A stretch of DNA of 64,000 bases from an uncultured Methanoregula sp. (GTDB lineage Archaea > Halobacteriota > Methanomicrobia > Methanomicrobiales > Methanospirillaceae), in the NCBI RefSeq assembly GCF_963678795.1, contig NZ_OY787452.1:124001-188000 (forward strand), in the 5' to 3' direction. This document shows positions 9,109-18,268 of the stretch, piece by piece. The notes beneath the pieces were generated by a model. That model did no database searches. It had not been told where the DNA came from and worked only from the letters and a program-made list of their open reading frames with translations. The translations under genes and the position numbers were made by a program. Position 1 is the first letter of the stretch; the number at the start of each line of letters is the position of its first letter.

Positions 9109-9249
9109 ATGGCAATCGATCCCATCTGCAAGATGACCGTTGACGAGAAGACCGCGAAATTTACCAGTGAATACAAGGGGAAGAAGTATTATTTCTGCGC
9201 CCCGGGCTGCAAGAAGAAATTCGATGCGGACCCCCAGAAGTACGCGTAA
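9109..9249 (+). CDS. 46-residue YHS-domain metal-binding protein
   Basis: This short frame begins ATGGCAATCGATCCC and encodes MAIDPICKMTVDE, a central FTSEYKGKKYYFCAPGC and an ending KKFDADPQKYA. This is a nearly minimal YHS domain: two cysteines (ICKM and FCAPGCK) around a Y-x-G-x-x-Y-Y-F strand. YHS proteins bind soft metals and are often encoded beside, or fused to, copper ATPases. It starts 12 bases after the copA stop and probably hands copper to, or senses it for, the pump. A second-position proline-cysteine pair is kept (DPICKM), as in active members. Confidence 0.85.
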   Translation: MAIDPICKMTVDEKTAKFTSEYKGKKYYFCAPGCKKKFDADPQKYA

Positions 9250-9394
9250 CCGGAACTACCTGCTTTTCCGCGCAATGCATAAAATCAGCGCGGATTTTCC
9301 CTTTTTTCCCCGTTTTCCGGATAATCTTCATATAGGAACAGGCAGCACCTTTTTCTAGGCACATCGTCCTGAACACAAAGACATTGGAAGGATC

Positions 9395-9997
9395 ATGGCG
9401 TTTTTCATCATCAGTCCGGAAATTTATTCCTGGGTCATCCTTCCGCTCCTCATCTTTCTTGCCCGCATCGGCGATGTGAGCATGGAGACTATCCGGGTCA
9501 TCTATATCTCAAAAGGGATCAAGTACCTTGCCCCGATCATAGCGTTCTTCGAGATCGTGATCTGGCTGCTTGCCATGGAAGTTGTCATGAGCGATCTGGC
9601 GAATATCGCCAACTTCCTCGCTTACGCATTTGGTTTTGCCATGGGAACGTACATCGGTCTCGTCATCGAAGAAAAGCTCTCGATCGGCATGGTCATCATG
9701 CGGATTATCACGACCAATGATTCCACGGATGAGATCATCTCCTTCCTGGAAGCGGAAAATTATGGGATTACAAGCCTGGATGCCACCGGTTCACGGGGCA
9801 ACGTCAAGATGATCATTACTCTTGTGAACCGTGCGGATGTCCCGGCAATCACGAACCATCTCCAGACCACAAACCCGCAGGCATTCTTCTCCATCGAGGA
9901 TATACGGTACGTAAACCAGGGGGTATTCCGGCCAAAGAAACAAAATACGATCACCGGCTGGTTCCATTCGATCACGCGGTCCCCGAAAAAGAAATAA
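9395..9997 (+). CDS. UPF0316 / DUF2179-type membrane protein
   Basis: This 200-residue protein has three predicted N-terminal membrane helices (about residues 12-85) with the family signature ARIGDVSMETIRVIYISKG, then a cytosolic C-terminal part (about residues 95-180) resembling a DUF2179 sensor domain (MRIITTNDSTDEIISFL, VKMIITLVNRADVPAI). Length is usual for UPF0316. The molecular role of this family is not known; DUF2179 domains elsewhere bind small ligands. It is separated from the copper genes by about 145 bases and ends just before an oligo-T terminator, so it is probably a single-gene unit. Confidence 0.85.
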   Translation: MAFFIISPEIYSWVILPLLIFLARIGDVSMETIRVIYISKGIKYLAPIIAFFEIVIWLLAMEVVMSDLANIANFLAYAFGFAMGTYIGLVIEEKLSIGMVIMRIITTNDSTDEIISFLEAENYGITSLDATGSRGNVKMIITLVNRADVPAITNHLQTTNPQAFFSIEDIRYVNQGVFRPKKQNTITGWFHSITRSPKKK

Positions 9998-10014
9998 TTG
10001 CCCGGTAGAAATCC

Positions 10015-10023
10015 TTTTTTTTT
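10015..10023 (+). terminator. Oligo-T terminator behind the UPF0316 gene
   Basis: A run of nine T residues lies 18 bases after the UPF0316 stop. Archaeal RNA polymerase terminates at such tracts without needing a hairpin. Confidence 0.55.
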
Positions 10024-10299
10024 AAGTAAGCACCTGACTAAACGATCGGCATTCGTTTTTTTGGGTCAGGTGGGTGCAGCCACTTGGGTTGCCTTCCCCA
10101 TTGGTGGTGTGAAGGGACCAGAATCCTTTCAGGGAGCGTGAACGCAATCCTTTGAGCATTGAAAATTTCAGTACACCGGATTATATTTTCTTCCACGGTC
10201 CAGGCATATCCCTTAAAAGGAATCGGGACCGTCAGGATCCCGGACACGGGTATGTTAAAAAAGCGCCGGAGGAATCCATCCTCCGTTCATGGTATCCGG

Positions 10300-13200
10300 T
10301 TAACCGGACTTGCGGAACAGGGCCGGGTTCTGCCTGCGGATCCACCAGCGCCGGACCAGGAACCCGACAGCTACAATAATGGCGATTATGGCAATTCCTG
10401 CCCCGATAAGCCAGGCCGGGACACTGCCTGCACCTGCCGGGCCGGCCACCGGTGCCGGTACTGCAGTTGTTGAAGCAGTCACCGGCAGGGTTGTAGGCAG
10501 TATTGATGCCGTAACGGTCGTGGCAGGGACCATCTCATTGAACGTGAGAGCAGTTCCATTCACTTTTTTGTCGGTGATGGTTACAACAGGGGTGGTTATG
10601 CCGGTAACAATGGCAGTCACATTCCCTGTGGTCGCAGTCTTCCGGGTTGTTATGGCAAAATACGAGAACGTCGGGGTAGTGCTGACAAAGTAATACGTAT
10701 TGCCCGAGACATGGTCAAGTGCCGTCGGGAGTTCTGCCCACGTGCCATCATGGTTGTGCATGAGGACAATATCCGCAGGTGTCGCCCCGTGCGCCGTGAG
10801 CCAGGCTCCCGAAACGGCAAAGGTGATGGTCCCGTCGCTCACCGCATTCTGGTTCATGCCTACCACATCGATGGATACGACCTCGAGGGTCTCCCGCCCG
10901 GCAAGCGCGGATGTATCTATCCTGCCAACATCCGCCACAACCAGTTGCGTTGGCCCGACGGACCGTGATGGCACCACCGCAACCGCGATGATGGCGCCGG
11001 GCTCCCGCGAGGTGACCGGCTGGTTTACCTGGAAGTTCATGGCCTGGCCTGCCTGTACACCGGGTAAGGTTACTGCAGAGGCAGTACCGCGGCCGGGATC
11101 TGCATTATCGGAACTGCTGCCCCCGCCGGGGGTTTGAGTCGGTGTTGGTGTCGGGGCTGCTGTATACGTGAACTGGTCGGAGGAGGAAGTTGCAGATGTA
11201 CCTGTGGCCGTGGTGACGGTTATATCGACCGTCCCGGCCGATCCTACCGGGGATGTTGCGGTGATCGTGGTATCGCTGTTCACCGTGTAGGATGCTGCAT
11301 TGGCACTGCCGAATTTTACTGCGGTTGCTCCGGTAAAACCCGTTCCGGTAACAGTAACTGAGGTCCCACCGGCAGTTGTCCCTGATGTCGGCGAAATGCC
11401 GGTCACGGTCGGTGCGGAAACTGCAATTGAGTAAAGATACGCCGCGCCGGCATTTGAACCGGAAGTGGCATTATACTGTGCTCCTACGAGTGCCAGTGTC
11501 CCATCGGGGAGGAGGGTCACGATAGAACCGAATTGATCCTGCGAAGCGCCGCCGGTGAAGGTTTCAGTTGCAGCAGATACCGAGGTTGTCCCGCTCCAGC
11601 CTCCCGATGGTTTCGAGAAGAGATACGCCGCGCCGGCATTTGTACCGGCAGTGCCGTTCTGACTTGCTCCTGCGAGTGCCTTTGTCCCATCAGATGAGAG
11701 GGCCACGGAAACACCGAAGTTATTATTTGTAACGTCACCGGTGAAGGTTGCATTCGCAGCGGATGCCGGGGTTGTCCCGCTCCAGCCTCCCGATGGTTTC
11801 GAGAAGAGATACACCGTACCGGCATCTGTATCGGCAGTATCATTGCACGGTGCTCCTACGAGTGCCAGGGTCCCATCAGATGAGAGGGCCACAAAATAAC
11901 CGAAATGGTCAAATGCAGCGCCACCGGTGAAGGTTGCATTCGCAGCGGATGCCGGGGTTGTCCCGCTCCAGCCTCCCGATGGTTTCGAGAAGAGATACAC
12001 CGTACCGGCATCTGAACCGGCAGTATCATTCCATGGTGCTCCTACGACTGCCTTTGTCCCATCAGGAGAGAGGGTCACAAAATAACCGAAATAGTCATTT
12101 ACAACGCTACCGGTGAATGTTGCATTCGCAGCGGATGCCGGGGTTGTCCCGCTCCAGCCTCCCGATGGTTTCGAGAAGAGATACGCCGCACCCGCATTTG
12201 AACCGGCAGTATCATTAAACCGTGCTCCTACGAATGCCAGTGTTCCATCAGGAGAGAGGGCCACGGGGTAACCGAATTCATCATCTTTAGCGCCACCGGT
12301 GAAGGTTGCATTTGCAGCGGATGCCGAGGTTGTCCCGCTCCAGCCTCCCGATGGTTTCGAGAACAGGTATGCCGTACCGGCATTCGAACCGGCAGTGTCG
12401 TTATAATTTGCTCCTACGAGTACCAGGGTCCCATCAGATGAGAGGGCCACGGAATTACCGAATGAGTCATCTTTCGCACCACCGGTGAAAGTTGCATTTG
12501 CAGCGGATGCCGAGGTTGTCCCGCTCCAGCCTCCCGATGGTTTCGAGAACAGGTATGCCGTACCGGCATACAAAGCGCTCGTGCTATTACCCGCCGCTGA
12601 TACGAGTGCCAGGGTCCCATCAGATGAGAGGGCCACGGAGGTACCGGATTGATCATTTGAAGCGCCACCGGGGAAGAATGCCGTTGCAGAGGATGCCGGG
12701 ACAACCTGCGGATCGATAGTGAGCGGGTATACCGCATCCCGATCATCGATTTGCCAGGTGAGCTGGTTGCCGTTCAGCGTCATGGATGCGGGAAGCGCCC
12801 GTCCGGTTGCATCCTTTGCTGCAAGTCCCCCATACACTATCACCGGGCCGTGCCTGTCAGAGAAAATAATGGCCTGACCTGCAAGGTCAGCAGGACGGAG
12901 GGTTCCTGAGAGGACATACGTTGCCTGGAACATCCCGGTGCCCCCCGGCCGGGTGGCAATGGTCATTCCCTGCTCAATTCCGGTATTGCCATTTACATAC
13001 CATTCCGTAACATCATCACGTATGATATCAAGCCGTGTCCCATCCGCACGGATGGCGCTCACCGGCATACCGGTAAGTGGTTGATCCCGACCAAGTCCGG
13101 CAAGCTGCATCCCAATGGAGCCGTTCTCACCGGTAATCAGGATGTTCCCGTCCCTGGAAACGCGGATTCCCATCATCTGATCCGGCTGAGTTGCCGTCCA

Positions 13201-13533
13201 GATGCCGGTCCGGCTTGTATGCCAGACGGTTGAGAGCGATGCCCGGGTATTCTTCTCCAGCGTTCCCATCGCATCGGGTGTGATCCCGTTTGGGTATTTT
13301 TCCCGGTCCCGGGTAACCAGCGAGAACGAGAGGTTGCCGTTGAGCGAAGACCGCATCTGGGTGGCAACGGCCCCGAAGTTCGTACCGGCGTTTGGACCGG
13401 GAACACTGGTCGTACTAACCCCGTTAGCCGGGGTAGTGGTGATCAGAGCGGGAGTTGCTGCACCGGCAGCCCCGGCAAGCAGCAGAAGCGCGACCATGAA
13501 CAGGCAAAACGATATCCCGGGCAGGTGCTTCAT
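10300..13533 (-). CDS. Large surface protein with a seven-repeat FG-GAP-like propeller and an IPT/TIG domain
   Basis: This 1077-residue exported protein has a signal peptide (residues 1-26), a unique N-terminal region to about 275, then seven repeats of about 62 residues, each with D..FG..VALS.DGT and AYLFSKPSGGWSGTT. Seven such units would form a seven-bladed beta-propeller. An IPT/TIG immunoglobulin-like domain follows (ISPTSGTTAGGTSVTVTGTG), then a Thr/Pro linker, a region resembling the PGF-pre-PGF domain (GATPADIVLMHNHDGTWAEL), and a C-terminal membrane helix with a basic tail (RRWWIRRQ). It is probably an S-layer-associated or adhesion protein on the outside of the cell. The repeats are nearly identical in DNA, so copy number may vary between strains. 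Confidence 0.88.
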   Translation of the reverse strand: MKHLPGISFCLFMVALLLLAGAAGAATPALITTTPANGVSTTSVPGPNAGTNFGAVATQMRSSLNGNLSFSLVTRDREKYPNGITPDAMGTLEKNTRASLSTVWHTSRTGIWTATQPDQMMGIRVSRDGNILITGENGSIGMQLAGLGRDQPLTGMPVSAIRADGTRLDIIRDDVTEWYVNGNTGIEQGMTIATRPGGTGMFQATYVLSGTLRPADLAGQAIIFSDRHGPVIVYGGLAAKDATGRALPASMTLNGNQLTWQIDDRDAVYPLTIDPQVVPASSATAFFPGGASNDQSGTSVALSSDGTLALVSAAGNSTSALYAGTAYLFSKPSGGWSGTTSASAANATFTGGAKDDSFGNSVALSSDGTLVLVGANYNDTAGSNAGTAYLFSKPSGGWSGTTSASAANATFTGGAKDDEFGYPVALSPDGTLAFVGARFNDTAGSNAGAAYLFSKPSGGWSGTTPASAANATFTGSVVNDYFGYFVTLSPDGTKAVVGAPWNDTAGSDAGTVYLFSKPSGGWSGTTPASAANATFTGGAAFDHFGYFVALSSDGTLALVGAPCNDTADTDAGTVYLFSKPSGGWSGTTPASAANATFTGDVTNNNFGVSVALSSDGTKALAGASQNGTAGTNAGAAYLFSKPSGGWSGTTSVSAATETFTGGASQDQFGSIVTLLPDGTLALVGAQYNATSGSNAGAAYLYSIAVSAPTVTGISPTSGTTAGGTSVTVTGTGFTGATAVKFGSANAASYTVNSDTTITATSPVGSAGTVDITVTTATGTSATSSSDQFTYTAAPTPTPTQTPGGGSSSDNADPGRGTASAVTLPGVQAGQAMNFQVNQPVTSREPGAIIAVAVVPSRSVGPTQLVVADVGRIDTSALAGRETLEVVSIDVVGMNQNAVSDGTITFAVSGAWLTAHGATPADIVLMHNHDGTWAELPTALDHVSGNTYYFVSTTPTFSYFAITTRKTATTGNVTAIVTGITTPVVTITDKKVNGTALTFNEMVPATTVTASILPTTLPVTASTTAVPAPVAGPAGAGSVPAWLIGAGIAIIAIIVAVGFLVRRWWIRRQNPALFRKSG
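11430..12700 (-). repeat. Tandem 186-bp repeats inside the surface protein gene
   Basis: The anchor CCCGATGGTTTCGAGAA recurs at about 11605, 11791, 11977, 12163, 12349 and 12535, exactly 186 bases apart (62 codons). The units stay in frame and diverge mostly at a few residues (for example KDDSFG, KDDEFG, VNDYFG, AFDHFG). High identity indicates recent expansion or gene conversion. Confidence 0.9.
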
Positions 13534-14122
13534 TTCGACACCCGGGGGGGATAATTTTCAAAGAACCTCATGAAAAATGGCATCAATTCAATCCTCAACC
13601 CGGCAGAATACTTCCTCGGACAATGTATTACCGTGATACCGGTATTAACCTGCCTGTATATAAATGAAGAGAATTTTTTCTCTGGTGCAACACGTTGCAA
13701 CCGTAAAAAGGGGTCATTTTCCGGCTCTGAAAATACCTGCGTTCTCCCAGGTAAAAACGTGATCAGAAGATCTCAGGTACAATGCCTCCTTACCTTGTTC
13801 TGCTGCAAACGGTTAAGGAGACAAGATAGTGTCGGCAAACCGGTAAACCGGGTTTGTTGAATAATCCCCGGGATTTGTCAGAGATTCCATGATTCCTCTC
13901 CTCTCATCAAAAATTAACGTGATGCTCTATACCCCCTCAGGAATGATCTCTCGTCTTGCTTTCCTGATTCTCTTTAAGGAATTCTGCAAAGCCAAAATAC
14001 AAAGCCAAAATTTTTTTTTATAGACCTGCCCGGAACATTTGGTATAATTTAAGTGGATTTGCCTCCAAGTGAGGTAATATTGTTTTCTCACAGGAAACAA
14101 CGCGAGATGCCGGAGACGATCG
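13534..14122. other. 589-bp intergenic region, divergent promoters
   Basis: This stretch separates the divergently transcribed surface protein and the 337-residue gene. A 96-codon open frame at 13570-13860 on the plus strand lacks a credible ribosome site and domain pattern, so I do not call it. A/T-rich tracts with a TATA-like TTTTTTTTTATAG at about 14010-14023 probably form the promoter of the gene at 14123. No repeat or RNA gene was recognised. Confidence 0.45.
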
Positions 14123-15136
14123 ATGAGAACTGAAATGCCTTTGTCAAAACCCATACGCAGGTTTCTTCACCATACTGAAGAAACACTCGATACCGAGATC
14201 TCTCTCCTCCGCCAGCCCGAAGCCGAACCGGGAGGCACGCTCATCGATATCTATACCTATGATATTGAACGCAATGTCATCATCTTCCCGGCACAATACG
14301 TGGGTCTCCTCAAGGATTTCGTCATTGCAAAACAATGTACAAATCTGTTGATGAAAGGTGCTGCGGCAAAAAAATCCCGGTACCTTGTCTGCTCCTACAC
14401 GGAGGATTCCGTGTACAGGGGCATGCGCCAGGTATACATCGATGCACTCAAGGACGAGGCAAAAAAGGAGAAGAAACTCCCGGTCCAGAAACTCATCCAG
14501 ATGCTGTTCATACTCTTTTCCCATTTCAACGAGGATGTCAACGATCTTCCCTGGAATGCAATAACCAATGCCAGCGTCTACCACCGTATGCCGAAGATCA
14601 GGAAGACCCAGCTCTACCATGTCATGAAAGAGAGCAAGAACGATATGGACGAGATGATGGAACAGGAGAGTATTGTTCCCCGGCGGTATTTTGTCCTGAA
14701 CAAGGCCATGTTTTATGCCCGGGATATGTTCCTTGCAAAAACCCTGCCGGCAGACGAGCTGATGCCGGTCCTCAACATCCCTCAGATGAAAAAGTTCAAC
14801 CACCTTGAAGTGAAGGAGATGCTGACAACCCGGTGGACTCATACCGCCTGGTACCAATCCAAAGTGTTTGGCGATAATATGCTGGAAATTTTGGAAAAAC
14901 CGCTTGGCCCTGTGCAGTGGAACGGGACGCCAACCCTTGATTATTACTATGATCTCTACAAGGTAGGTGTCCTCCTGACGGACAACCTCCTGTCATACAT
15001 GACCATGAGGGACTGGTTCGTCTGGGAAGAGCCAAAACACCTGCTTAGGGCTCATGAACATAAAGAGGAATATGAGAAAAATGCGCTGAAGAAGATTTTT
15101 GGGGATCTTCTTTCGGATGCATGGGGTGATTCGTGA
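14123..15136 (+). CDS. Unknown 337-residue soluble protein
   Basis: I do not recognise this protein. It has no signal peptide or membrane segment and is rich in charged residues. The N-terminal half contains beta-like stretches (GGTLIDIYTYDIERNVIIFPAQ) and a nucleic-acid- or partner-binding look with many lysines (DEAKKEKKLPVQKLIQ). The C-terminal half is mostly helical and aromatic (DYYYDLYKVGVLLTD, MRDWFVWEEPKHLL). Start ATG at 14123 or 14135 (MPLSKP) are both possible. A TPR gene begins 34 bases after its stop on the same strand, so they are probably co-transcribed. Its role is unknown. Confidence 0.75.
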   Translation: MRTEMPLSKPIRRFLHHTEETLDTEISLLRQPEAEPGGTLIDIYTYDIERNVIIFPAQYVGLLKDFVIAKQCTNLLMKGAAAKKSRYLVCSYTEDSVYRGMRQVYIDALKDEAKKEKKLPVQKLIQMLFILFSHFNEDVNDLPWNAITNASVYHRMPKIRKTQLYHVMKESKNDMDEMMEQESIVPRRYFVLNKAMFYARDMFLAKTLPADELMPVLNIPQMKKFNHLEVKEMLTTRWTHTAWYQSKVFGDNMLEILEKPLGPVQWNGTPTLDYYYDLYKVGVLLTDNLLSYMTMRDWFVWEEPKHLLRAHEHKEEYEKNALKKIFGDLLSDAWGDS

Positions 15137-15170
15137 TGCAGGATAAGGAGAAAATGCCAGGGGTGAAGAC

Positions 15171-15629
15171 ATGCCAGTGAGAGAAGTTGTCGAACTGCTC
15201 AAGAAGGGAAAAGCCCTTGCAAAGCGGACAAAATACAAGGAGGCCATTGCCTATTTCGAGAATGCACTGAGGCTCGACTCTCGCAATGCTGAAAGCTGGT
15301 GCCTGAGGGGGACGGTGTTTATTGAAACCGGTAAGTACAAGGAGGGCCTTGCCGATTGTGAAAAAGCCATATCCATTGACCAGAATTACGAGGAAGCCTG
15401 GTCAAAGAAAGCTCTTGCACTCTTCCACCTTGAGCAGTATGAGGCCGCACTGATGGCGAGCACCCGGGCCTCGACCCTGAACGGCAATGATGTGTCTGCC
15501 TGGTACATCAAAGGGGTCTGTCTCGATGAGCTGGGCAAAAGTGATGAAGCACAGGTAGCCTATGGCAAGTCCCTTGAGCTCGAGATCATCCTTGACATGG
15601 AAGCCGAGCAAAAGCGGATGAGAAGATAG
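15171..15629 (+). CDS. Small tetratricopeptide-repeat protein
   Basis: The 152 residues form about three TPR units of 34 residues with the classic W/L-G-Y-A-F-A-P spacing: KRTKYKEAIAYFENALRLD, TGKYKEGLADCEKAISID and LEQYEAALMASTRASTLN, then LGKSDEAQVAYGKSLELE. TPR repeats are protein-protein interaction scaffolds, so it probably binds a partner, perhaps the product of the preceding gene, which lies 34 bases upstream. There is no signal peptide, so it is cytosolic. Confidence 0.88.
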   Translation: MPVREVVELLKKGKALAKRTKYKEAIAYFENALRLDSRNAESWCLRGTVFIETGKYKEGLADCEKAISIDQNYEEAWSKKALALFHLEQYEAALMASTRASTLNGNDVSAWYIKGVCLDELGKSDEAQVAYGKSLELEIILDMEAEQKRMRR

Positions 15630-15638
15630 CATTTCCTC

Positions 15639-15646
15639 TTTTTTTT
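15639..15646 (+). terminator. Oligo-T terminator behind the TPR gene
   Basis: A run of eight T residues lies 10 bases after the TPR stop, in the usual archaeal position. Confidence 0.5.
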
Positions 15647-15735
15647 ATTACACGCTGTTGACGGTGAATGATATTAAAAAAAGTTATTTCTTTCTTGGAT
15701 GCATGAAAGCATCCAATAATCAATGCATCAGCCCA

Positions 15736-15864
15736 CTAAAAACCAGACAGCCAGACACTCAGCCAGATACTAAAGAAGAACGCAATAGTACCGATACCGA
15801 TTACGATAAACCATACATTCGGATAAATCCAGTCCTGGTAAAATGATGAATTTTCACCATTCAT
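15736..15864 (-). CDS. Possible 42-residue single-helix membrane protein
   Basis: A minus-strand frame beginning MNGENSSFYQDWIYPN runs into a strongly hydrophobic helix (VWFIVIGIGTIAFFFSIWLS) and ends WLSGF. The composition is that of a real one-pass membrane peptide, and the frame is open further upstream. No strong ribosome binding site was seen and no family is recognised, so the call is tentative. Confidence 0.3.
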   Translation of the reverse strand: MNGENSSFYQDWIYPNVWFIVIGIGTIAFFFSIWLSVWLSGF

Positions 15865-15944
15865 TATTCCATCTTCAGGGTTTTGAGTGATAAATTCTCT
15901 GGAAAATTCAGAATACGGTGATTCATCATCTGGTGCCACTGACT

Positions 15945-16110
15945 TTTGATATCCTATCCCCCTCTTGCGCCGCCAGTCTCCCGGGGGGGACGGGGCGCAT
16001 TGCGATTGGACGAGGCCGGTACCAGGTAATACGTCGTCATCACAATGCGGGGTGCCACGAGTGTGCGGGGCGAAGATCCGCAAATGTCAACCGTTTCAAA
16101 AACCATTTCT
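15945..16110 (-). repeat. Copy C of the dispersed GC-rich repeat
   Basis: Read on the minus strand it contains AAACGGTTGACATTTGCGG, GATCTTCGCCCCGC and TGATGACGACGTATTACC, matching copy A at 1340-1420. It also contains TCGCAATGCGCCCCGTCCCC, which recurs at about 38753-38772 (copy D). The rest of the 15865-16258 gap holds no gene; the last 60 bases carry the ferritin promoter. Confidence 0.7.
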
Positions 16111-16258
16111 CCAGAGCAAAAAAATTTTGAATAATTACCCAAAATATGCCTTTTTGCCCCCCTAAAAATACACCCTCTCCATTCCTGCCGGCCGGTTGCC
16201 CCGATACGAAAGCATTATAAAACGGAAAACCAATGAACGATCCATTGGAGATTTTACT

Positions 16259-16747
16259 ATGCTTTCCAAGACCATGGAAGAAGCCCTGAACACGCAGGTA
16301 AACCGGGAGTTTTACTCGTCCTACCTTTACCTTGCAATGTCTGCATATTTTGAATCCGCCAACATGAAAGGATTCGCACACTGGCTGCGTATCCAGGCAA
16401 AAGAAGAGCGGACGCACGGCGAAAAGATCTACGACTACATTCTTGCCCGGGGAGGAAAGATCTCGCTTGGAGCAATCGAAGCCCCGAAAGCCAAGTGGGC
16501 TTCCGCAGGAAAAGTATTCGAAGAGGTCTATGCCCACGAGCAGAAAGTGACCGGGATGATCAATAACCTGGTCGAACATGCCATTAAGGAAAAGGATCAT
16601 GCCTCATTCGAGATGCTCCAGTGGTTCGTCAAGGAACAGGTTGAGGAAGAAGCAAATGCGAGCGACATCCTGGCACAGATCCGGATCGTTGGCGATGTGC
16701 CCGGCCACCTTTTCTACCTCGATCACCATCTCGGGAAGAGAGGATAA
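16259..16747 (+). CDS. ftnA: Non-haem ferritin
   Basis: This 162-residue iron-storage protein oxidises Fe(II) and stores it as a mineral core in a 24-mer shell. The sequence is a four-helix ferritin: TMEEALNTQVNREFYSSYLY (first ferroxidase glutamate), KGFAHWLRIQAKEERTHGEK (the E-E-x-x-H ferroxidase centre), then VEHAIKEKDHASFEMLQWFV and KEQVEEEANASDI. I chose ATG 16259 because a GGAG lies 8 bases upstream and MLSKTMEEALN is the family's usual start; an in-frame ATG at 16196 would add an unlikely basic extension. It stands as a single gene ending in an oligo-T tract. Confidence 0.95.
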   Translation: MLSKTMEEALNTQVNREFYSSYLYLAMSAYFESANMKGFAHWLRIQAKEERTHGEKIYDYILARGGKISLGAIEAPKAKWASAGKVFEEVYAHEQKVTGMINNLVEHAIKEKDHASFEMLQWFVKEQVEEEANASDILAQIRIVGDVPGHLFYLDHHLGKRG

Positions 16748-16754
16748 CGCTTAC

Positions 16755-16761
16755 TTTTTTT
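16755..16761 (+). terminator. Oligo-T terminator behind ferritin
   Basis: Seven T residues, then a further T-rich stretch, begin 8 bases after the ferritin stop. Confidence 0.5.
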
Positions 16762-16913
16762 CTTCGCTTTTCTGACGGTTTCCCGCCAGCCCGGCGCTCG
16801 TTGACGGTATGGGCAAAAGTTGCCCGGGGTCGTTTAATATCCTGGAACCCGGGAAGACCGATGAGTTCTACTACTCCGGGCGATTATACTCCTGCCAAGG
16901 GAGATATGCATCC

Positions 16914-18020
16914 ATGAAGAGTCCGGTCTATTTTGCTTCCATCCGAGCGCATTCCGATCATGAATCCACCACGGCAAAGGTGCAGCGGCTATTCGACCGT
17001 GCCGGTTTTCCCGAGCTTATCCGGCCGCAGGACAAGACCGCGATAAAACTCCATTTCGGCGAGACGGGCAATGACGGGTTCATCAGCCCGGTCTATGTCC
17101 GGCAGGTTGTTGAGAAAGTCAAAGAGTGCGGGGGCCTGCCGTTTCTTACGGATACGAACACGCTGTACTTAGGCAGCCGCTCGAATGCCGTTGAGCATAT
17201 CGGGACTGCAGTCCTTCACGGCTTCGATTACGCGGTTGCCGGGGCGCCGGTCATAATCGCTGACGGTCTCAATGGCAAAAATATCCACAAGGTGACTATC
17301 CGGAAGAAGCATTTCGAGGAGGTCTCGATTGCCGGGGACATTGCAGCAGCAGACAGCCTGATCGTTCTCAGCCATTTCAAGGGCCATGTGGTCTCCGGCT
17401 TTGGCGGGGCTATCAAGAACCTTGCCATGGGATGTGCACCGCCGGAAGGGAAACGGGCGCAGCACAATGCCCGGCCGTTCACGATTCCGGAGAAATGCAC
17501 CGGGTGTGCTTCATGCATGAAAGTCTGCCCGAACGGTGCTATCACGGTGAAAAAGAAAAAATCGGTCATCAGCCAGGATCTCTGTATTGGTTGTTTTGAG
17601 TGCATGCATGCCTGTCCCGAGCATGCGATAGATATTGACTGGGAAACCGAGATCCCCCGGTTTATTGAGCGGATGGCAGAGTACGCCTACGGTGCTCTCC
17701 AGGGAAAGGAGAACAAGGCGGGGTTCATGAACTTCCTCATCCGCATAACTCCCGACTGCGACTGTTTCCCGTTTTCCGATGCCCCGATTGTACCGGATAT
17801 CGGCATCCTCGCATCCAGGGACCCGGTGGCAATCGATGCGGCCAGTTTCGATCTCGTGAACCAGCAGCAGGGGTTTGTGGATTCCCTGCTCACCGCCCAT
17901 CACCACAAAGGCGGGGATAAATTCAAAGGCGTCCATGCCCAGACGGACGGGTTCCGGCAGGTGGAGTACGCTGAGGAGATCGGAATGGGATCCGGCACGT
18001 ACGATCTCATCACAATCTGA
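16914..18020 (+). CDS. DUF362 protein with two 4Fe-4S clusters
   Basis: This 368-residue protein joins a DUF362 domain (about residues 1-190; KTAIKLHFGETGNDGFISP, LIVLSHFKGHVVSGFGGAIKN) to a ferredoxin insert with two 4Fe-4S motifs (CTGCASCMKVCPNGAI and CIGCFECMHACPEHAI), then more DUF362 with PDIGILASRDPVAIDAASFD. Family members are cytosolic iron-sulphur proteins of unknown reaction. I chose ATG 16914 because AAGGGAGAT lies just upstream and KSPVYFASIR is the usual opening; the longer frame from 16809 looks non-coding. It stands alone between ferritin and the glutamate synthase-like gene and is followed by T-rich terminators. Confidence 0.9.
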   Translation: MKSPVYFASIRAHSDHESTTAKVQRLFDRAGFPELIRPQDKTAIKLHFGETGNDGFISPVYVRQVVEKVKECGGLPFLTDTNTLYLGSRSNAVEHIGTAVLHGFDYAVAGAPVIIADGLNGKNIHKVTIRKKHFEEVSIAGDIAAADSLIVLSHFKGHVVSGFGGAIKNLAMGCAPPEGKRAQHNARPFTIPEKCTGCASCMKVCPNGAITVKKKKSVISQDLCIGCFECMHACPEHAIDIDWETEIPRFIERMAEYAYGALQGKENKAGFMNFLIRITPDCDCFPFSDAPIVPDIGILASRDPVAIDAASFDLVNQQQGFVDSLLTAHHHKGGDKFKGVHAQTDGFRQVEYAEEIGMGSGTYDLITI

Positions 18021-18066
18021 TTTTTTTAATTTCTTATTGTTTGAAGTTTTTTTACTCGTTTTTTTG
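18021..18066 (+). terminator. Clustered oligo-T tracts behind the DUF362 gene
   Basis: Three T runs of seven or more bases lie within 46 bases directly after the stop codon, a strong archaeal termination region. Confidence 0.6.
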
Positions 18067-18268
18067 TTTTTCATGCAGAAAATTCCGGAAAATGTGGTGG
18101 AAACGTACTTCCATCAGCAATTGAAATCGTAAGACTTATAATGGGGTGGAAAGCAACCGCTTATTAGCGATGAGATTTTAAACAAAATAGTTTGAGATCA
18201 GTATTCGCTCAAACATATCCTTCGTGTTCTCACAAAGGAAATTCCATCGATTTCCATGGAGTATATTC

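Noticed and set aside
13570-13860. 96-codon open frame between the surface protein and the 337-residue gene
   Set aside because: No ribosome binding site, mixed composition and no family resemblance.
14144-14857. Long minus-strand frame opposite the 337-residue gene
   Set aside because: It is a shadow of the plus-strand gene; the plus frame has better start context and codon use.
18236-18256. GGAAAT...ATTTCC inverted repeat just ahead of the glutamate synthase-like gene
   Set aside because: Spacing does not fit the NrpR consensus and it lies too close to the start codon, so it is not called an operator.
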